From: an uncultured Bacilli bacterium
Lineage (GTDB): Bacteria > Bacillota_I > Bacilli_A > RF39 > UBA660
NCBI GenBank assembly: GCA_934096945.1
Contig: CAKOND010000006.1
Location: 3,879-67,878, forward strand
DNA length: 64,000 nt
Direction of reading: 5' to 3'
In this document: positions 1 to 8,894 of the stretch, one piece after another
Layout: each line of letters begins with the position of its first letter
How positions within the stretch are numbered: the stretch's first letter is position 1
The notes under the pieces: generated by a model
Database searches by the model: none
What the model saw: the letters and a program-made list of their open reading frames with translations, nothing else
Told to the model about the DNA's origin: nothing
Made by a program: the position numbers and the translations under genes

Positions 1-3000
1 CTTCAAAGTCATCAATATTATTATCAATTTCATCATTTTTATTAAGTTCATTTGTTGTAACATCTATTTCATTAATACTAAATGCTTCATTATCATCTTC
101 GTCTTCTTCAATATCTTTGAATTCTACAACATTATCATCATTATCAATTACTTGAACATCTAATGCAAGTGCTTGGAATTCTTTAACTAGAACACGGAAA
201 CTTTCTGGAACACCAGCTTGGTCAATTGTTTTACCTTTAACTAGTGATTCATAAACTTTAACACGACCAGTAATATCATCGGCTTTAACAGTTAAAATTT
301 CTTGTAAGACATGTGATGCACCATAAGCATATAGTGCCCAAACTTCCATTTCTCCGAAACGTTGTCCACCAAATTGAGCTTTACCACCTAAAGGTTGTTG
401 AGTAACAAGTGAATAAGGTCCTGTTGCTCTAGCATGAAGTTTATCATCAACCATGTGGTGTAATTTAACCATGTACATAACACCAACATTAATTCTATGG
501 TCAAATGGTTCTCCAGTACGTCCATCATGTAAAACAACTTTACCATCTGGAGCCATACCAGCTTCTTTCATTTCTTCAGAAATATCATCCCATGTTGCAC
601 TATCAAATACTGGAGTTGCATAATGAACACCTAATTTTTTACCAGCCATACCTAAATGTAATTCTAAGATTTGTCCGATATTCATACGAGATGGAACACC
701 TAATGGATTAAGCATTACATCTACTGGTTTACCGTTTGGTAAGAATGGCATATCTTCTTCTGGAAGTATAAGAGAAATAACCCCTTTATTACCATGACGA
801 CCTGACATTTTATCTCCTACTTGGATTTTACGTTTTTGAATAATATATACTCTGATAATTTTTGAAACACCAGCAGGTAGTTCATCGCTATTTTCTTTAG
901 TATAAACCTTAACATCATGAACGATGCCACCAGCACCATGTTCTACGCGCAAAGATGTATCTCTAACTTCACGAGTTTTTTCACCAAATATTGCATGTAA
1001 TAGTTTTTCTTCTGAAGTAAGTTCTTGCATTCCTTTTGGTGTTACCTTACCAACTAGAATATCTCCATCTCTAACTTCAGTACCAATTCTTACAATACCA
1101 TTTTTATCTAGGTTCTTACGAGCGTCTTCTCCAACATTTGGAATATCTCTTGTAATTTCTTCTGGTCCTAGTTTAGTATCACGACAATCAATATCGTAAT
1201 GTGATATATGAAGTGATGTGTAAACATCATCTTTTACCAATCTTTCATTTAATATAACAGCATCTTCGTAGTTATAACCTTCAAATGTCATGAATGCAAC
1301 AGTTAAGTTTTTACCAAGTGCTAGTTCACCCATATCAGTAGATGGGCCATCAGCAATAACTTGACCGCGTTTAATAGCATCCCCAGCTTTAACAATTGGG
1401 TGATGGTTAATACAACTTGATGCATTACTTCTTTCGTAATTTGCTAAATGATATGTATCTTTACCACCAGCAGTTTTAACTATAATTTTTAAGCCATCAG
1501 CATATTCAACTACACCATCTGCTTTAGCAACAATAGTTGAACCTGAATCTCTTGCAGCAATGCATTCAACACCAGTACCAACAATTGGAGCTTCACAAGT
1601 AAGTAGTGGAACTGCTTGACGTTGCATGTTAGCACCCATCAAAGTTCTGTGAGCATCATCAAATTCCAAAAATGGAATACAACTTGTTGTAATTGCAACA
1701 ACTTGACTTGGAGCAACATCGACATAATCTATTTTTTCACGTTTTACATAAATGGTATCGCCATTAAAACGAGCTACTACTTCATCATCAATGATTCTAT
1801 CATTTTCATCAAGTTTTACAGCAGCTTGACTAATTGCATGGCCCTTTTCTTCATCAGCAGTTAAATAAACTACTTCGTCAGTAACAACACCATCAACAAC
1901 TTTATGATATGGAGTCATTATAAATCCATAATCATTAATCTTAGCATAACCTGCAAGTGATGTAATAAGCCCGATGTTTTGTCCTTCTGGTGATTCAATC
2001 GGACAAATACGACCGTAGTGTGATGCATTAACGTCACGAACATCCATACCAGCACGTTCACGAGATAGACCGCCTGGTCCTAGACTTGATAAACGTCTTT
2101 TATCAGTAAGTTCAGCTATTGGGTTAATTTGATCCATGAATTTTGATAATTGTGAAGAACCAAAAAACTCTTTTAATGCAGCTGTAACTGGTCTAATATT
2201 AATTAATGTTTTAGGGGTTACAGTATCTAGTTCTTGAGTAGTCATTCTTTCACGAATAACTCTTTCCATTCTAGCCATACCAATTCTAAATTGATTTTGG
2301 ATAAGTTCACCAACTTGACGTACACGACGATTTCCTAAGTTATCGATTTCATCATCAGAGCCAATATTTTCATGTAATCCAATATAATAACTTAAAGATG
2401 CATAAATATCTGGAATTGTTAAACGTTTAGTATCTATACTTTGATCAACACCAATAATGTTGATTGTTTTCTTTTCATCCATTGGATCTACAACTTTAAC
2501 AATTTGCGCAGTTTTATAATCATCTAATTCTTCATTTATTAGAATTTCTTTAACATTTAAGCCATTTTCAAAATATGGTTTTAATTTTTCAAGTAATTCC
2601 TTTGTTAAAACATCTCCAGCTTTAGCTAATGTTTTATTGTCAGCTATTAAACTTTCTGCAAGTGTTAAGCCTTCAAGTCTGTCCATTACATTTAATTTTT
2701 TATTAAATTTATAACGTCCTACTTTAGCTAAATCATAACGGAATCTATCAAAGAATCTTGTAATTAATTGGTTCTTTGATGAATCAAGTGTTGCTGGTTC
2801 ACCAGGTCTTAATTTTTCATAAATTTCAATTAAAGCTTCATCAGTGTTGTTAGTTGAATCTTTTTCCAAGGTATTTTTAATAAAGTCATTGTCTCCAAAT
2901 ACACTTATAATATCTTCATCGCTGGATAAACCTAAAGCTCTTAAAAATGTTGTTACAGTTACTTTTCTAGTTCTGTCTATTCTGACATATAAAACATCCC

Positions 3001-3529
3001 TAGCATCTGTTTCATATTCTAGCCAAGTCCCTTTGTTAGGAATTAGTTCTCCACCTAGTATGTGACGTCCATTTTTATCTATTTCTTTTTTGAAATATAC
3101 GCTTGGACTACGAACTAATTGTGATACAATTACACGTTCTGCTCCATTTATGATAAATGTTCCTGCATCTGTCATAAGTGGCATGTCTCCAAGGAAGATT
3201 GTTTGTTCTTTTACTTCACCAGTTTCATGAATAAAAAGACGTGCTTCAACCTTTAATGGAGCGGCATAATTTACCATTCTTTCTTTTGCTTCTTTGATTG
3301 AATATCTTGGTTCATCAAAATAATAATCACCAAATTCTAGTGAAATATTGCCAGTAAAGCTTTCAACTGGGAATAGATCCTCAAATATTTCTTTAATACC
3401 TGTTTCTAAGAATTCTTTGTATGATTTTTTTTGAACTTCCAATAAATCATTCAATTCTAAAACGTTTTTCGTTTTCGAAAAACTTCTTCTTTCACGATAG
3501 TCACCAAATTTTTTAACTTTATAAGCCAC
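1..3529 (-). CDS. rpoB: RNA polymerase beta subunit RpoB (C-terminal end cut by window edge)
   Basis: This is the core RNA polymerase beta subunit. About 1176 codons are visible. The GTG start at 3529-3527 follows a GGGGTGAT ribosome site and is the first codon of the conserved N-terminus. The rifampicin-pocket region (FGSSQLSKFMDQ, then KRRLSSLGPGGL and SRERAG) reads cleanly around 2060-2170. The last visible residues form an acidic Asp/Glu/Asn-rich tail, so the stop should lie just left of base 1, with rpoC expected beyond. Codon 476 is GAT (Asp), where E. coli has the rifampicin-contacting His526. The promoter at 3609-3637 overlaps the stop of the upstream methyltransferase gene. Identification is certain; only the extreme C-terminus is missing. 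Confidence 0.97.
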   Translation of the reverse strand, partial: MAYKVKKFGDYRERRSFSKTKNVLELNDLLEVQKKSYKEFLETGIKEIFEDLFPVESFTGNISLEFGDYYFDEPRYSIKEAKERMVNYAAPLKVEARLFIHETGEVKEQTIFLGDMPLMTDAGTFIINGAERVIVSQLVRSPSVYFKKEIDKNGRHILGGELIPNKGTWLEYETDARDVLYVRIDRTRKVTVTTFLRALGLSSDEDIISVFGDNDFIKNTLEKDSTNNTDEALIEIYEKLRPGEPATLDSSKNQLITRFFDRFRYDLAKVGRYKFNKKLNVMDRLEGLTLAESLIADNKTLAKAGDVLTKELLEKLKPYFENGLNVKEILINEELDDYKTAQIVKVVDPMDEKKTINIIGVDQSIDTKRLTIPDIYASLSYYIGLHENIGSDDEIDNLGNRRVRQVGELIQNQFRIGMARMERVIRERMTTQELDTVTPKTLINIRPVTAALKEFFGSSQLSKFMDQINPIAELTDKRRLSSLGPGGLSRERAGMDVRDVNASHYGRICPIESPEGQNIGLITSLAGYAKINDYGFIMTPYHKVVDGVVTDEVVYLTADEEKGHAISQAAVKLDENDRIIDDEVVARFNGDTIYVKREKIDYVDVAPSQVVAITTSCIPFLEFDDAHRTLMGANMQRQAVPLLTCEAPIVGTGVECIAARDSGSTIVAKADGVVEYADGLKIIVKTAGGKDTYHLANYERSNASSCINHHPIVKAGDAIKRGQVIADGPSTDMGELALGKNLTVAFMTFEGYNYEDAVILNERLVKDDVYTSLHISHYDIDCRDTKLGPEEITRDIPNVGEDARKNLDKNGIVRIGTEVRDGDILVGKVTPKGMQELTSEEKLLHAIFGEKTREVRDTSLRVEHGAGGIVHDVKVYTKENSDELPAGVSKIIRVYIIQKRKIQVGDKMSGRHGNKGVISLILPEEDMPFLPNGKPVDVMLNPLGVPSRMNIGQILELHLGMAGKKLGVHYATPVFDSATWDDISEEMKEAGMAPDGKVVLHDGRTGEPFDHRINVGVMYMVKLHHMVDDKLHARATGPYSLVTQQPLGGKAQFGGQRFGEMEVWALYAYGASHVLQEILTVKADDITGRVKVYESLVKGKTIDQAGVPESFRVLVKEFQALALDVQVIDNDDNVVEFKDIEEDEDDNEAFSINEIDVTTNELNKNDEIDNNIDDFE

Positions 3530-3608
3530 GATATCACCCCATACACAATTTTTTAAGACTATTTTTTCTTCGTTTTTATTTAAAAAATAAATACGCCACC
3601 AATTTAAA

Positions 3609-3637
3609 ATTGTAAAGCCAAAATGTTAATTTGTCAA
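3609..3637 (-). promoter_or_regulatory. sigma-A promoter of rpoB
   Basis: Reading the minus strand, TTGACA (3632-3637) and TACAAT (3609-3614) are separated by exactly 17 bases. The TGA stop of the upstream methyltransferase gene lies inside the -35 box. This gives rpoB its own promoter about 80 bases before its GTG start. Confidence 0.75.
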
Positions 3638-4233
3638 TCTATTTTTGCTTTAAAAACATAAAAACCTTTACTTTTTGCCAAAACTTCAACATTATAACAC
3701 TCTTTTAAAAGTTTTTCTACTGATTTAGCCCCTTGGTCTTTATTTATGACAAACCATAATTCGCCACTTTTCAAAAGATGATTTTTAGCTCCTTTCAGTA
3801 TTTCTAATACAATATTTTTTCCTGCTCTAATCGGTGGATTAGTTATTATATATTCATATTTATTTTTTACACATTCATAAACATTACTTTCGTATGCTTT
3901 TCCTTTTACTTCATTTAACTTTATATTTCTTTCACATAAATGAAGCGCTCTTTTATTTATATCTACTAATTCTATATTTATATCTAATATTTTGCCCGCT
4001 ACAATTCCTAGAAATCCATAACCACATCCAACGTCTAGAATAGTTTCATCTTTTTTTATTTCTTTATGATTCTTTATGAATGTTTCAATTAACAATTTCG
4101 ATGCATAATCTATTTTATTTTTGGCAAAAACGCCATTGTCACTAAAAAACTCAAATGGTGTGTTATCATAATTGTATGTAAGTGTTCTTATCTCACTTTT
4201 TAAATTTGCATTGTTTGTAAAATAATGTTCCAA
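3634..4233 (-). CDS. RsmC/YbxB-type class I SAM methyltransferase (rRNA guanine-N2 type)
   Basis: Predicted S-adenosylmethionine-dependent methyltransferase of the RsmC family (E. coli RsmC methylates G1207 of 16S rRNA). The SAM-binding motif LDVGCGYGFLG and the catalytic NPPIRAGK motif, typical of N2-guanine methyltransferases, are visible. YbxB, the B. subtilis relative, also lies just before rpoB, which supports the call. I choose the TTG at 4233: AAAAGGGG lies 9 bases upstream and the protein then begins MEHYF, as in YbxB. The upstream ATG at 4266 has no ribosome site and falls inside the -10 box of the promoter, so it is probably not transcribed. The product is about 199 residues. The rRNA target is inferred from the family only. 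Confidence 0.88.
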   Translation of the reverse strand: MEHYFTNNANLKSEIRTLTYNYDNTPFEFFSDNGVFAKNKIDYASKLLIETFIKNHKEIKKDETILDVGCGYGFLGIVAGKILDINIELVDINKRALHLCERNIKLNEVKGKAYESNVYECVKNKYEYIITNPPIRAGKNIVLEILKGAKNHLLKSGELWFVINKDQGAKSVEKLLKECYNVEVLAKSKGFYVFKAKID

Positions 4234-4264
4234 AGGCTCTTTCCCCTTTTCTCGGTATAAAATC

Positions 4265-4294
4265 ATTATACTATAAAAACTTGCACTTCGTCAA
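4265..4294 (-). promoter_or_regulatory. sigma-A promoter of the methyltransferase gene, inside the upstream terminator
   Basis: On the minus strand, TTGACG (4289-4294), 18 bases, then TATAAT (4265-4270). The -35 box lies in the loop of the preceding gene's terminator hairpin (4276-4312). The -10 box overlaps the first in-frame ATG, which forces translation from the downstream TTG. Confidence 0.7.
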
Positions 4295-4312
4295 TTGTTT
4301 TGTGCAAGTTTT
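4276..4312 (-). terminator. Rho-independent terminator with a promoter element in its loop
   Basis: Inverted repeat of 11 bases (4276-4286 with 4302-4312) around a 15-base loop, followed on the minus strand by a T run. It ends the gene at 4332-5375. The loop carries the TTGACG -35 box of the next gene. Confidence 0.75.
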
Positions 4313-4331
4313 CTTAAAAAGTTTTAGCCAC

Positions 4332-5375
4332 TTAATCTAATTCTAATTCACAAATTGTGCTATCAACTTTATTTTTTTGATTAGCTACAATTGTTTTACC
4401 ATTTATGCATTCAATTAAATCAAACTTTTCTAATTTATATTTCTTAGCTATCTCTATATCGTCTTTATCTTTGAAAACTTCAAACTCTTTATCTTTTGTC
4501 AGTTCATTAAAATTGAATCTATTATCTGTTATAGCATAACTAAGTTCATAGATATTATCAGAATCATATTTTATATTAACGGAATTTAACCCATAGTAGT
4601 AATAATTTTTTTCCTTAACTAAATTACTTAATTTATTATTATCACCAGATATTATTTCAAAACTATAGTTATCGTAAATATCACTTGCTACTAATTTTGC
4701 AAATGTTAAGGTAATTTTACCATCTTTAAGGCTTTCAACTTTGCCATAGACGTCAATATAGTCATAGATTCGAAATTTACTTAAGTCTTCTTCAATATTT
4801 ACCACTAAAATATTATTTAAATTGAAATTTACATATCCATTTAATGTATTTTTGCTTTGAGTAAATGATGCTAATTCTATATTTTCATTACCAGTTATTT
4901 TACTTATTTTACCATGAATATGTACAAACTTATGATGATATTTTTTATATGAAGCTTCGGCATCTTGCATAAAACTATTTATATTGATACTTTCAAGCAA
5001 ATTATCCTCACAAACATAGTTTTTAGTGTATCCATAGTCCAAGATTAAATCTCCATTGCAATCATAAACTCTATAGAAAAAACTATTATATGTTTTCATA
5101 GAACTACTGCTTTTAATGGCATAACTAAATACTGGTACTCTTTTTAAGGTATAAAAAAGTAAAGTGTCTATACCATAAGTAAATACGAGCATGAATAAAG
5201 GCACTAAAATAATGTAGAAAATATTTCTTTTTTTCTTTAAACAAAGACTTATAGTTACTATAATAATACCTATTAGTAAACTTATAATTCTAAATAATGA
5301 AGATGTATTTATTAAAAATGGCACTATCATAAGTGTTAGGCCTACTCCAAGTAACATAATATATCTTTTTTTCAT
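4332..5375 (-). CDS. Membrane protein with C-terminal OB-fold-like region, function unknown
   Basis: Not recognised as a named family. The protein starts MKKRYIM and has about three hydrophobic membrane segments within its first 80 residues. A long polar, probably extracytoplasmic part of about 250 residues follows. Within that part, HIHGKISKI and later DVYGKVESL resemble the strands of a tRNA_anti-like OB fold seen in small secreted proteins. I place the start at 5375, where AAGAGG lies 7 bases before the ATG; the longer reading to 5411 has no ribosome site. It lies between hup and the methyltransferase gene with its own terminator downstream. The OB-fold suggestion is inference from a few repeated glycine-valine motifs. 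Confidence 0.7.
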   Translation of the reverse strand: MKKRYIMLLGVGLTLMIVPFLINTSSLFRIISLLIGIIIVTISLCLKKKRNIFYIILVPLFMLVFTYGIDTLLFYTLKRVPVFSYAIKSSSSMKTYNSFFYRVYDCNGDLILDYGYTKNYVCEDNLLESININSFMQDAEASYKKYHHKFVHIHGKISKITGNENIELASFTQSKNTLNGYVNFNLNNILVVNIEEDLSKFRIYDYIDVYGKVESLKDGKITLTFAKLVASDIYDNYSFEIISGDNNKLSNLVKEKNYYYYGLNSVNIKYDSDNIYELSYAITDNRFNFNELTKDKEFEVFKDKDDIEIAKKYKLEKFDLIECINGKTIVANQKNKVDSTICELELD

Positions 5376-5424
5376 ATTTACGCCTCTTTTCTTATTTATA
5401 TTATATCCCAATTTGAACAGAAAA

Positions 5425-5448
5425 AAAAGTTGAATTTAATCAACTTTT
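5425..5448 (-). terminator. terminator of hup
   Basis: Perfect 9-base stem (5425-5433 with 5440-5448) and 6-base loop just after the HU stop, followed on the minus strand by a run of T. Confidence 0.75.
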
Positions 5449-5458
5449 CATTTTTTTA

Positions 5459-5731
5459 CTAATTTAAAGCGTCTTTTAATTTGCTTCCAGCTTTAAATGA
5501 AGCAACTGTCTTAGCAGGAATTTTGATAGCTTCTTTAGTAAGTGGATTGATTCCTTCTCTAGCAGCTCTTTTTTTAGCACTGAATGTACCGAAACCAACT
5601 AAAGTAACCTTTCCATCTTTTTTTAATCCAGCAGTAATACCTGCAATTGTAGCATCAAGAGCACGAGCAGCATCAGCTTTAGAAAGTCCAGCTTCTTTTG
5701 CAATTAATTCTACTAATTCTGTTTTAGACAT
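5459..5731 (-). CDS. hup: HU-family DNA-binding protein
   Basis: Histone-like nucleoid protein that bends DNA and compacts the chromosome as a dimer. At 90 residues it has the standard family length. The N-terminal helices (MSKTELVELIAKEAGLSK), the GFGTF turn, and the arm with NPLTKEAIKIPA followed by FKAGSKLKDALN are all present. A strong ribosome site (AGGGAGGT) lies 9 bases before the ATG and a stem-loop terminator follows the stop. It appears to be a single-gene transcription unit. Nothing is unusual; recognition is secure. The gene symbol is the general family symbol (hbs in Bacillus). Confidence 0.97.
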   Translation of the reverse strand: MSKTELVELIAKEAGLSKADAARALDATIAGITAGLKKDGKVTLVGFGTFSAKKRAAREGINPLTKEAIKIPAKTVASFKAGSKLKDALN

Positions 5732-5883
5732 ATTTAATTACCTCCCTATTATCTAAAATATTTCGTAGGAACATTGTCCTTACATATTAAGCCTACCAAA
5801 AAAACTAAGTAAAATCAATAACAAATTGCAATATTTTTTATATTTTGAGTATTTTTTTATGATTTTTACAAGATTTTGACATT

Positions 5884-6759
5884 TTAAGGGATAAATGGAT
5901 GTCTTAAAGATCCATTATTTGTCCTTTCTAAATAGGAAACTTCACATTCTATTTCTGGTTTAATGTAGACAATTTCTTTATCTTTTATTTCTAAAATTGG
6001 TTTTATAGCTTTTTCGTTCATTATTTTATTGGCCAAACTTCTTTTTTTACCTATACATACTTTGCCAACATATTTAAGTTTACCTTTTAAATATTCACCT
6101 AGTATTAAACTTATTACATAACTATTTTCCTTATTTATGAAGCCCAGTACTATAAACTTGCCTTTTTGATAATTTTTTATTTTTACCCAGTCATTGCTAC
6201 GTTCGTTAACGTGGTATTTACTATTTATTTTTTTGGCAACAATACCTTCCATATTCATTTTTTTAACAATATCAAATAGCTTTTTACCATCCCTTTTTAT
6301 GTATGCACTTTTTATAAATACATCGCTATCTTTATATTTATCTAAAATTTCTTTTCTTTTTATAAGACTTAAATCTGTTAAATTTCTTTCTTCATAAAGA
6401 ATATCAAAACAAATAAATATTACAGGATTAGTTTTGCTTAAATAATTAATTGTTTTTTTATTTTTCAAATGTATTCTTTTTTGTAGCTTGGAAAAAGAAA
6501 CTTTACCATTTTCAAACATAATTATCTCGCCATCAAAAATGGTTTTATTTTTAACTATTTTGTTTAAAGTTTTAAGTTCTGGAAACATTTCAGTTATATC
6601 AATTCCATACCTGTTTTTTATTATAACTTCATTTTCACTTACAAAAACTAAACTGCGGATGCCATCGTATTTTATTTCATAAAGATATTCGTCACTACAA
6701 AATGTTTTTTCTACTTCATCAAGAAGCATCGGGGCAAATTTTTCATTCCAGAGGTTCAT
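5884..6759 (-). CDS. ligD: ATP-dependent DNA ligase, LigD ligase-domain type (NHEJ)
   Basis: Seals DNA ends in bacterial non-homologous end joining. The adenylation motif IKYDGIR is at residues 29-35, with Lys30 the predicted AMP-accepting residue. The later ligase motif DGEIIMF and the C-terminal OB-fold ending LRHPFIP match LigD-type ligases. At 291 residues it is the ligase core alone; the polymerase and phosphoesterase domains of long LigD proteins are absent. It starts inside the Ku gene (ATGA overlap) behind AAAGGAG, so the two are translationally coupled. The partner Ku and the ligase ending make the NHEJ assignment strong. Whether a separate polymerase exists elsewhere cannot be seen. 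Confidence 0.9.
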   Translation of the reverse strand: MNLWNEKFAPMLLDEVEKTFCSDEYLYEIKYDGIRSLVFVSENEVIIKNRYGIDITEMFPELKTLNKIVKNKTIFDGEIIMFENGKVSFSKLQKRIHLKNKKTINYLSKTNPVIFICFDILYEERNLTDLSLIKRKEILDKYKDSDVFIKSAYIKRDGKKLFDIVKKMNMEGIVAKKINSKYHVNERSNDWVKIKNYQKGKFIVLGFINKENSYVISLILGEYLKGKLKYVGKVCIGKKRSLANKIMNEKAIKPILEIKDKEIVYIKPEIECEVSYLERTNNGSLRHPFIP

Positions 6760-7505
6760 TTTTTCTCCTTTAGGCTTTTTTCTAGGGCTTTCATTAAGTC
6801 GTTTATTTGTTTTTTATTAGTATTTTTAGTTTTTGTAATTTTTTTACCATCTAATTTGGTATCAATGGCTTTTTTAATGTTATCTTGATATTCATCTTTG
6901 TACTTGTTTGGTTCAAACTTGCCTTCCATGCTATCAATTAGTTTGACTGCTAATTCTAGTTCTTTGCTAGTTATCTTAGTTTCTATATCTTTATTAGGTA
7001 TTCTGATTTCTTCTTCAAAATAAAGAGTTGTTAGTATTATGCCGTTTGGAACAAGTTTTAAAATTCCATAATAAAATTTAGGCCCAATCACAGTCTTAAT
7101 TAGGGCAACTTTCTTTGTTTTTTTCATAGCTTCATAAAATAAATTGTACGCTTTTGATTTTTTTTCAGTATTTAAAAAATAGCTTTTTTCAAAGTACCAG
7201 GGTGGTACACTTCCTTCTTTTATAAAGGATATAACTTCGATTTCTTTTTCATTATTTGGTTTTAAACTATCTAATTCTTCTTTACTAAATAAAAGATAGT
7301 TATCTTTTTCAAATTGATAACCTTTTATGATGTCAGTTTCTTTTAAATCTTTTTTGCAATGAGAACAATATTTAATGTATTTTACTCTGTTTAAACATTT
7401 TTTATGTAATTGATTAAATGATGCATCATTATTTTTAATGATGGGATTTAGTAACACAGGAATGTTAACCAGTGCAAAAGAAATACTAGAATGTATGTTG
7501 GGCAT
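6756..7505 (-). CDS. ku: Ku DNA end-binding protein (NHEJ)
   Basis: Prokaryotic Ku forms a ring on broken DNA ends and recruits LigD. The start matches the family: MPNIHSSISFALVNIPV compares with the usual short lead, then GSISFGLVNIPV. The CSHCKKDL segment and the IIKGYQFEKDNYLLF region of the Ku core follow, and the tail is lysine-rich. Three in-frame ATG/GTG codons lie upstream (to 7517). I prefer the ATG at 7505 because GGTGAT precedes it and the family alignment begins there. The gene overlaps the ligase gene by four bases. It lies directly downstream of the duplicated typA 3' end. Confidence 0.9.
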   Translation of the reverse strand: MPNIHSSISFALVNIPVLLNPIIKNNDASFNQLHKKCLNRVKYIKYCSHCKKDLKETDIIKGYQFEKDNYLLFSKEELDSLKPNNEKEIEVISFIKEGSVPPWYFEKSYFLNTEKKSKAYNLFYEAMKKTKKVALIKTVIGPKFYYGILKLVPNGIILTTLYFEEEIRIPNKDIETKITSKELELAVKLIDSMEGKFEPNKYKDEYQDNIKKAIDTKLDGKKITKTKNTNKKQINDLMKALEKSLKEKK

Positions 7506-7553
7506 AACCATCACCATTTTTAGTATCTTCTTTTTTATAGAATTTATACAGTA

Positions 7554-7649
7554 TTTATTTTAGAAAAAAATAAGACCTTTTAAAGTCTTATCTTGCTCTT
7601 GTATATCTTTCTTTTGGATCTAAATATTTTTTTCTAAGTCTTATTTTTG
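7554..7649 (-). repeat. Second copy of the typA 3' end and terminator (direct repeat, left copy)
   Basis: About 95 bases here match 9050-9145 at a constant offset of 1496 bases with only about six differences. The matched part holds the last ~18 codons of typA (IRLRKKYLDPKERY), its stop (7588-7590) and its hairpin terminator. The copy keeps the typA frame, with Thr for Arg four residues before the end, but has no start. The Hint gene lies between the two copies. Confidence 0.9.
7564..7590 (-). terminator. duplicated typA-type terminator, now behind the Hint gene
   Basis: On the minus strand, TAAGAC and GTCTTA form a stem with a weaker inner stem, followed by seven T. It is identical in design to the one after typA and now serves as terminator for the Hint-domain gene. 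Confidence 0.6.
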
Positions 7650-7651
7650 CT

Positions 7652-8857
7652 CTATAAGACAATATTTTTACTTCTTCGATTGCCTGAAAGTAATCCATTT
7701 GCAAAGTAATTATTATATTTTTCAGTAAACAATGTACAATGTTTTATTTCTTCTTCAATATGTTCATGTTTAATTAATTTAATTTTTTTATTTTCTATAT
7801 TTATACCATGTTCTCCGATATTCCATTCTTCCATATACATAAATTTACTATTTTCAACATTATAAAATCGGTGTCTATGTACGGTAGTTATAATTGTTCC
7901 ATCATCAAAATACCAATTATCATAACATGTATGTTTTTTATTCATTTCTCCATCACATTCAATAACTGTATCTGTATCTAACTCTAGTGTTACAGGGTTA
8001 ATGCATATTACTTTATCTCCGACTTTAATATCTTTTAGTTTTTTACGTCTTCTTCGTTTCTTACCTTTTTCATCTATTTCTTCAACGTCTATTAAAGTTT
8101 CTGGAGTAAGGCAAGTTGCATAAGTTTCACTTACAAAATATTTATTTTCTGTTTGATGTGTAAAATAGTCATTTAATAATTGCAATTGATTTTTAATGAC
8201 CTTATTTCTCATTATAATGAATGTTTCGTTAGTATAAAAACTTTCCGTCATATTCCCATTATATGGAACTCCATCTTGTATTTTTGCTAATGCAAGGATT
8301 GACATATGTACACCAGAACCAATGACAAACAAATTATCATTAATTTTTTTCCCTAAGCAATATGGATAATAACCATCTTTTGAACAAGTATTATTTTCTG
8401 GCCCAGAATATGCCACTATTTGACTTTTATAACCCCAATTATCAGAATAACTCGAGTTGAGCCATTCTTCCCATGTCATATTTGGTGAAGCTTGAAACAA
8501 TACATTATCTAAGTAAAAGTCAAAACCAACATCAAAATATACATAACACTTATCTAAAGTATTTCCTGACATAAGCACTGTTTTATTTGTATCATCCCAT
8601 GAAAGTTCTCCACCATTTTCACATTTTGACAATTCTGAATTAAAAAAATATCCTTCTGTTGGCCAACTATCTCTTGTAGTCATCTCATAATTACCTGAAC
8701 CAGCTTCTGTTTCTAACATCATTGATATTGCATTTTCATTTTTTATTTGTTTTTTATTTTCTTTTTCAAAATTATCATTTTTTTCATGTCCTATAACAAT
8801 TCTTAGTGATAAAAAAGATACCGCAATAATCATCATTAATATTATATTTTTCTTCAT
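7652..8857 (-). CDS. Secreted protein with C-terminal Hint (intein-like) domain
   Basis: Residues 1-23 form a signal peptide or anchor. Residues ~65-110 hold a small Cys/Trp-rich domain (SKCENGGELSW ... DKCYVYFD). From Cys249 to Asn393 there is a complete Hint fold: CLTPETLIDVEE and LKDIKVGDKV (block A), TTVHRHRFYN (block B, residues 324-333) and CTLFTEKYNNYFANG (block F). Only eight residues follow the Asn, and the +1 residue is Arg rather than Cys, Ser or Thr. This suggests a bacterial intein-like protein that cleaves rather than splices. AAGGAG lies before the ATG and the promoter is at 8895-8923. The whole gene sits between two copies of the typA 3' end. The biological role is unknown; self-cleavage or ester/amide transfer at the cell surface is inference. 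Confidence 0.8.
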   Translation of the reverse strand: MKKNIILMMIIAVSFLSLRIVIGHEKNDNFEKENKKQIKNENAISMMLETEAGSGNYEMTTRDSWPTEGYFFNSELSKCENGGELSWDDTNKTVLMSGNTLDKCYVYFDVGFDFYLDNVLFQASPNMTWEEWLNSSYSDNWGYKSQIVAYSGPENNTCSKDGYYPYCLGKKINDNLFVIGSGVHMSILALAKIQDGVPYNGNMTESFYTNETFIIMRNKVIKNQLQLLNDYFTHQTENKYFVSETYATCLTPETLIDVEEIDEKGKKRRRRKKLKDIKVGDKVICINPVTLELDTDTVIECDGEMNKKHTCYDNWYFDDGTIITTVHRHRFYNVENSKFMYMEEWNIGEHGINIENKKIKLIKHEHIEEEIKHCTLFTEKYNNYFANGLLSGNRRSKNIVL

Positions 8858-8894
8858 ATGTACTCCTTATCAGCAACTTATCTATTGTAAATAT

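Noticed and set aside
4234..4266. ATG at 4266 as start of the methyltransferase
   Set aside because: It lies in the -10 box of the promoter and has no ribosome site; the TTG at 4233 fits the family start and has a strong ribosome site.
5481..5756. Plus-strand ORF of 91 codons over hup
   Set aside because: Antisense shadow of the HU gene, no ribosome site or promoter.
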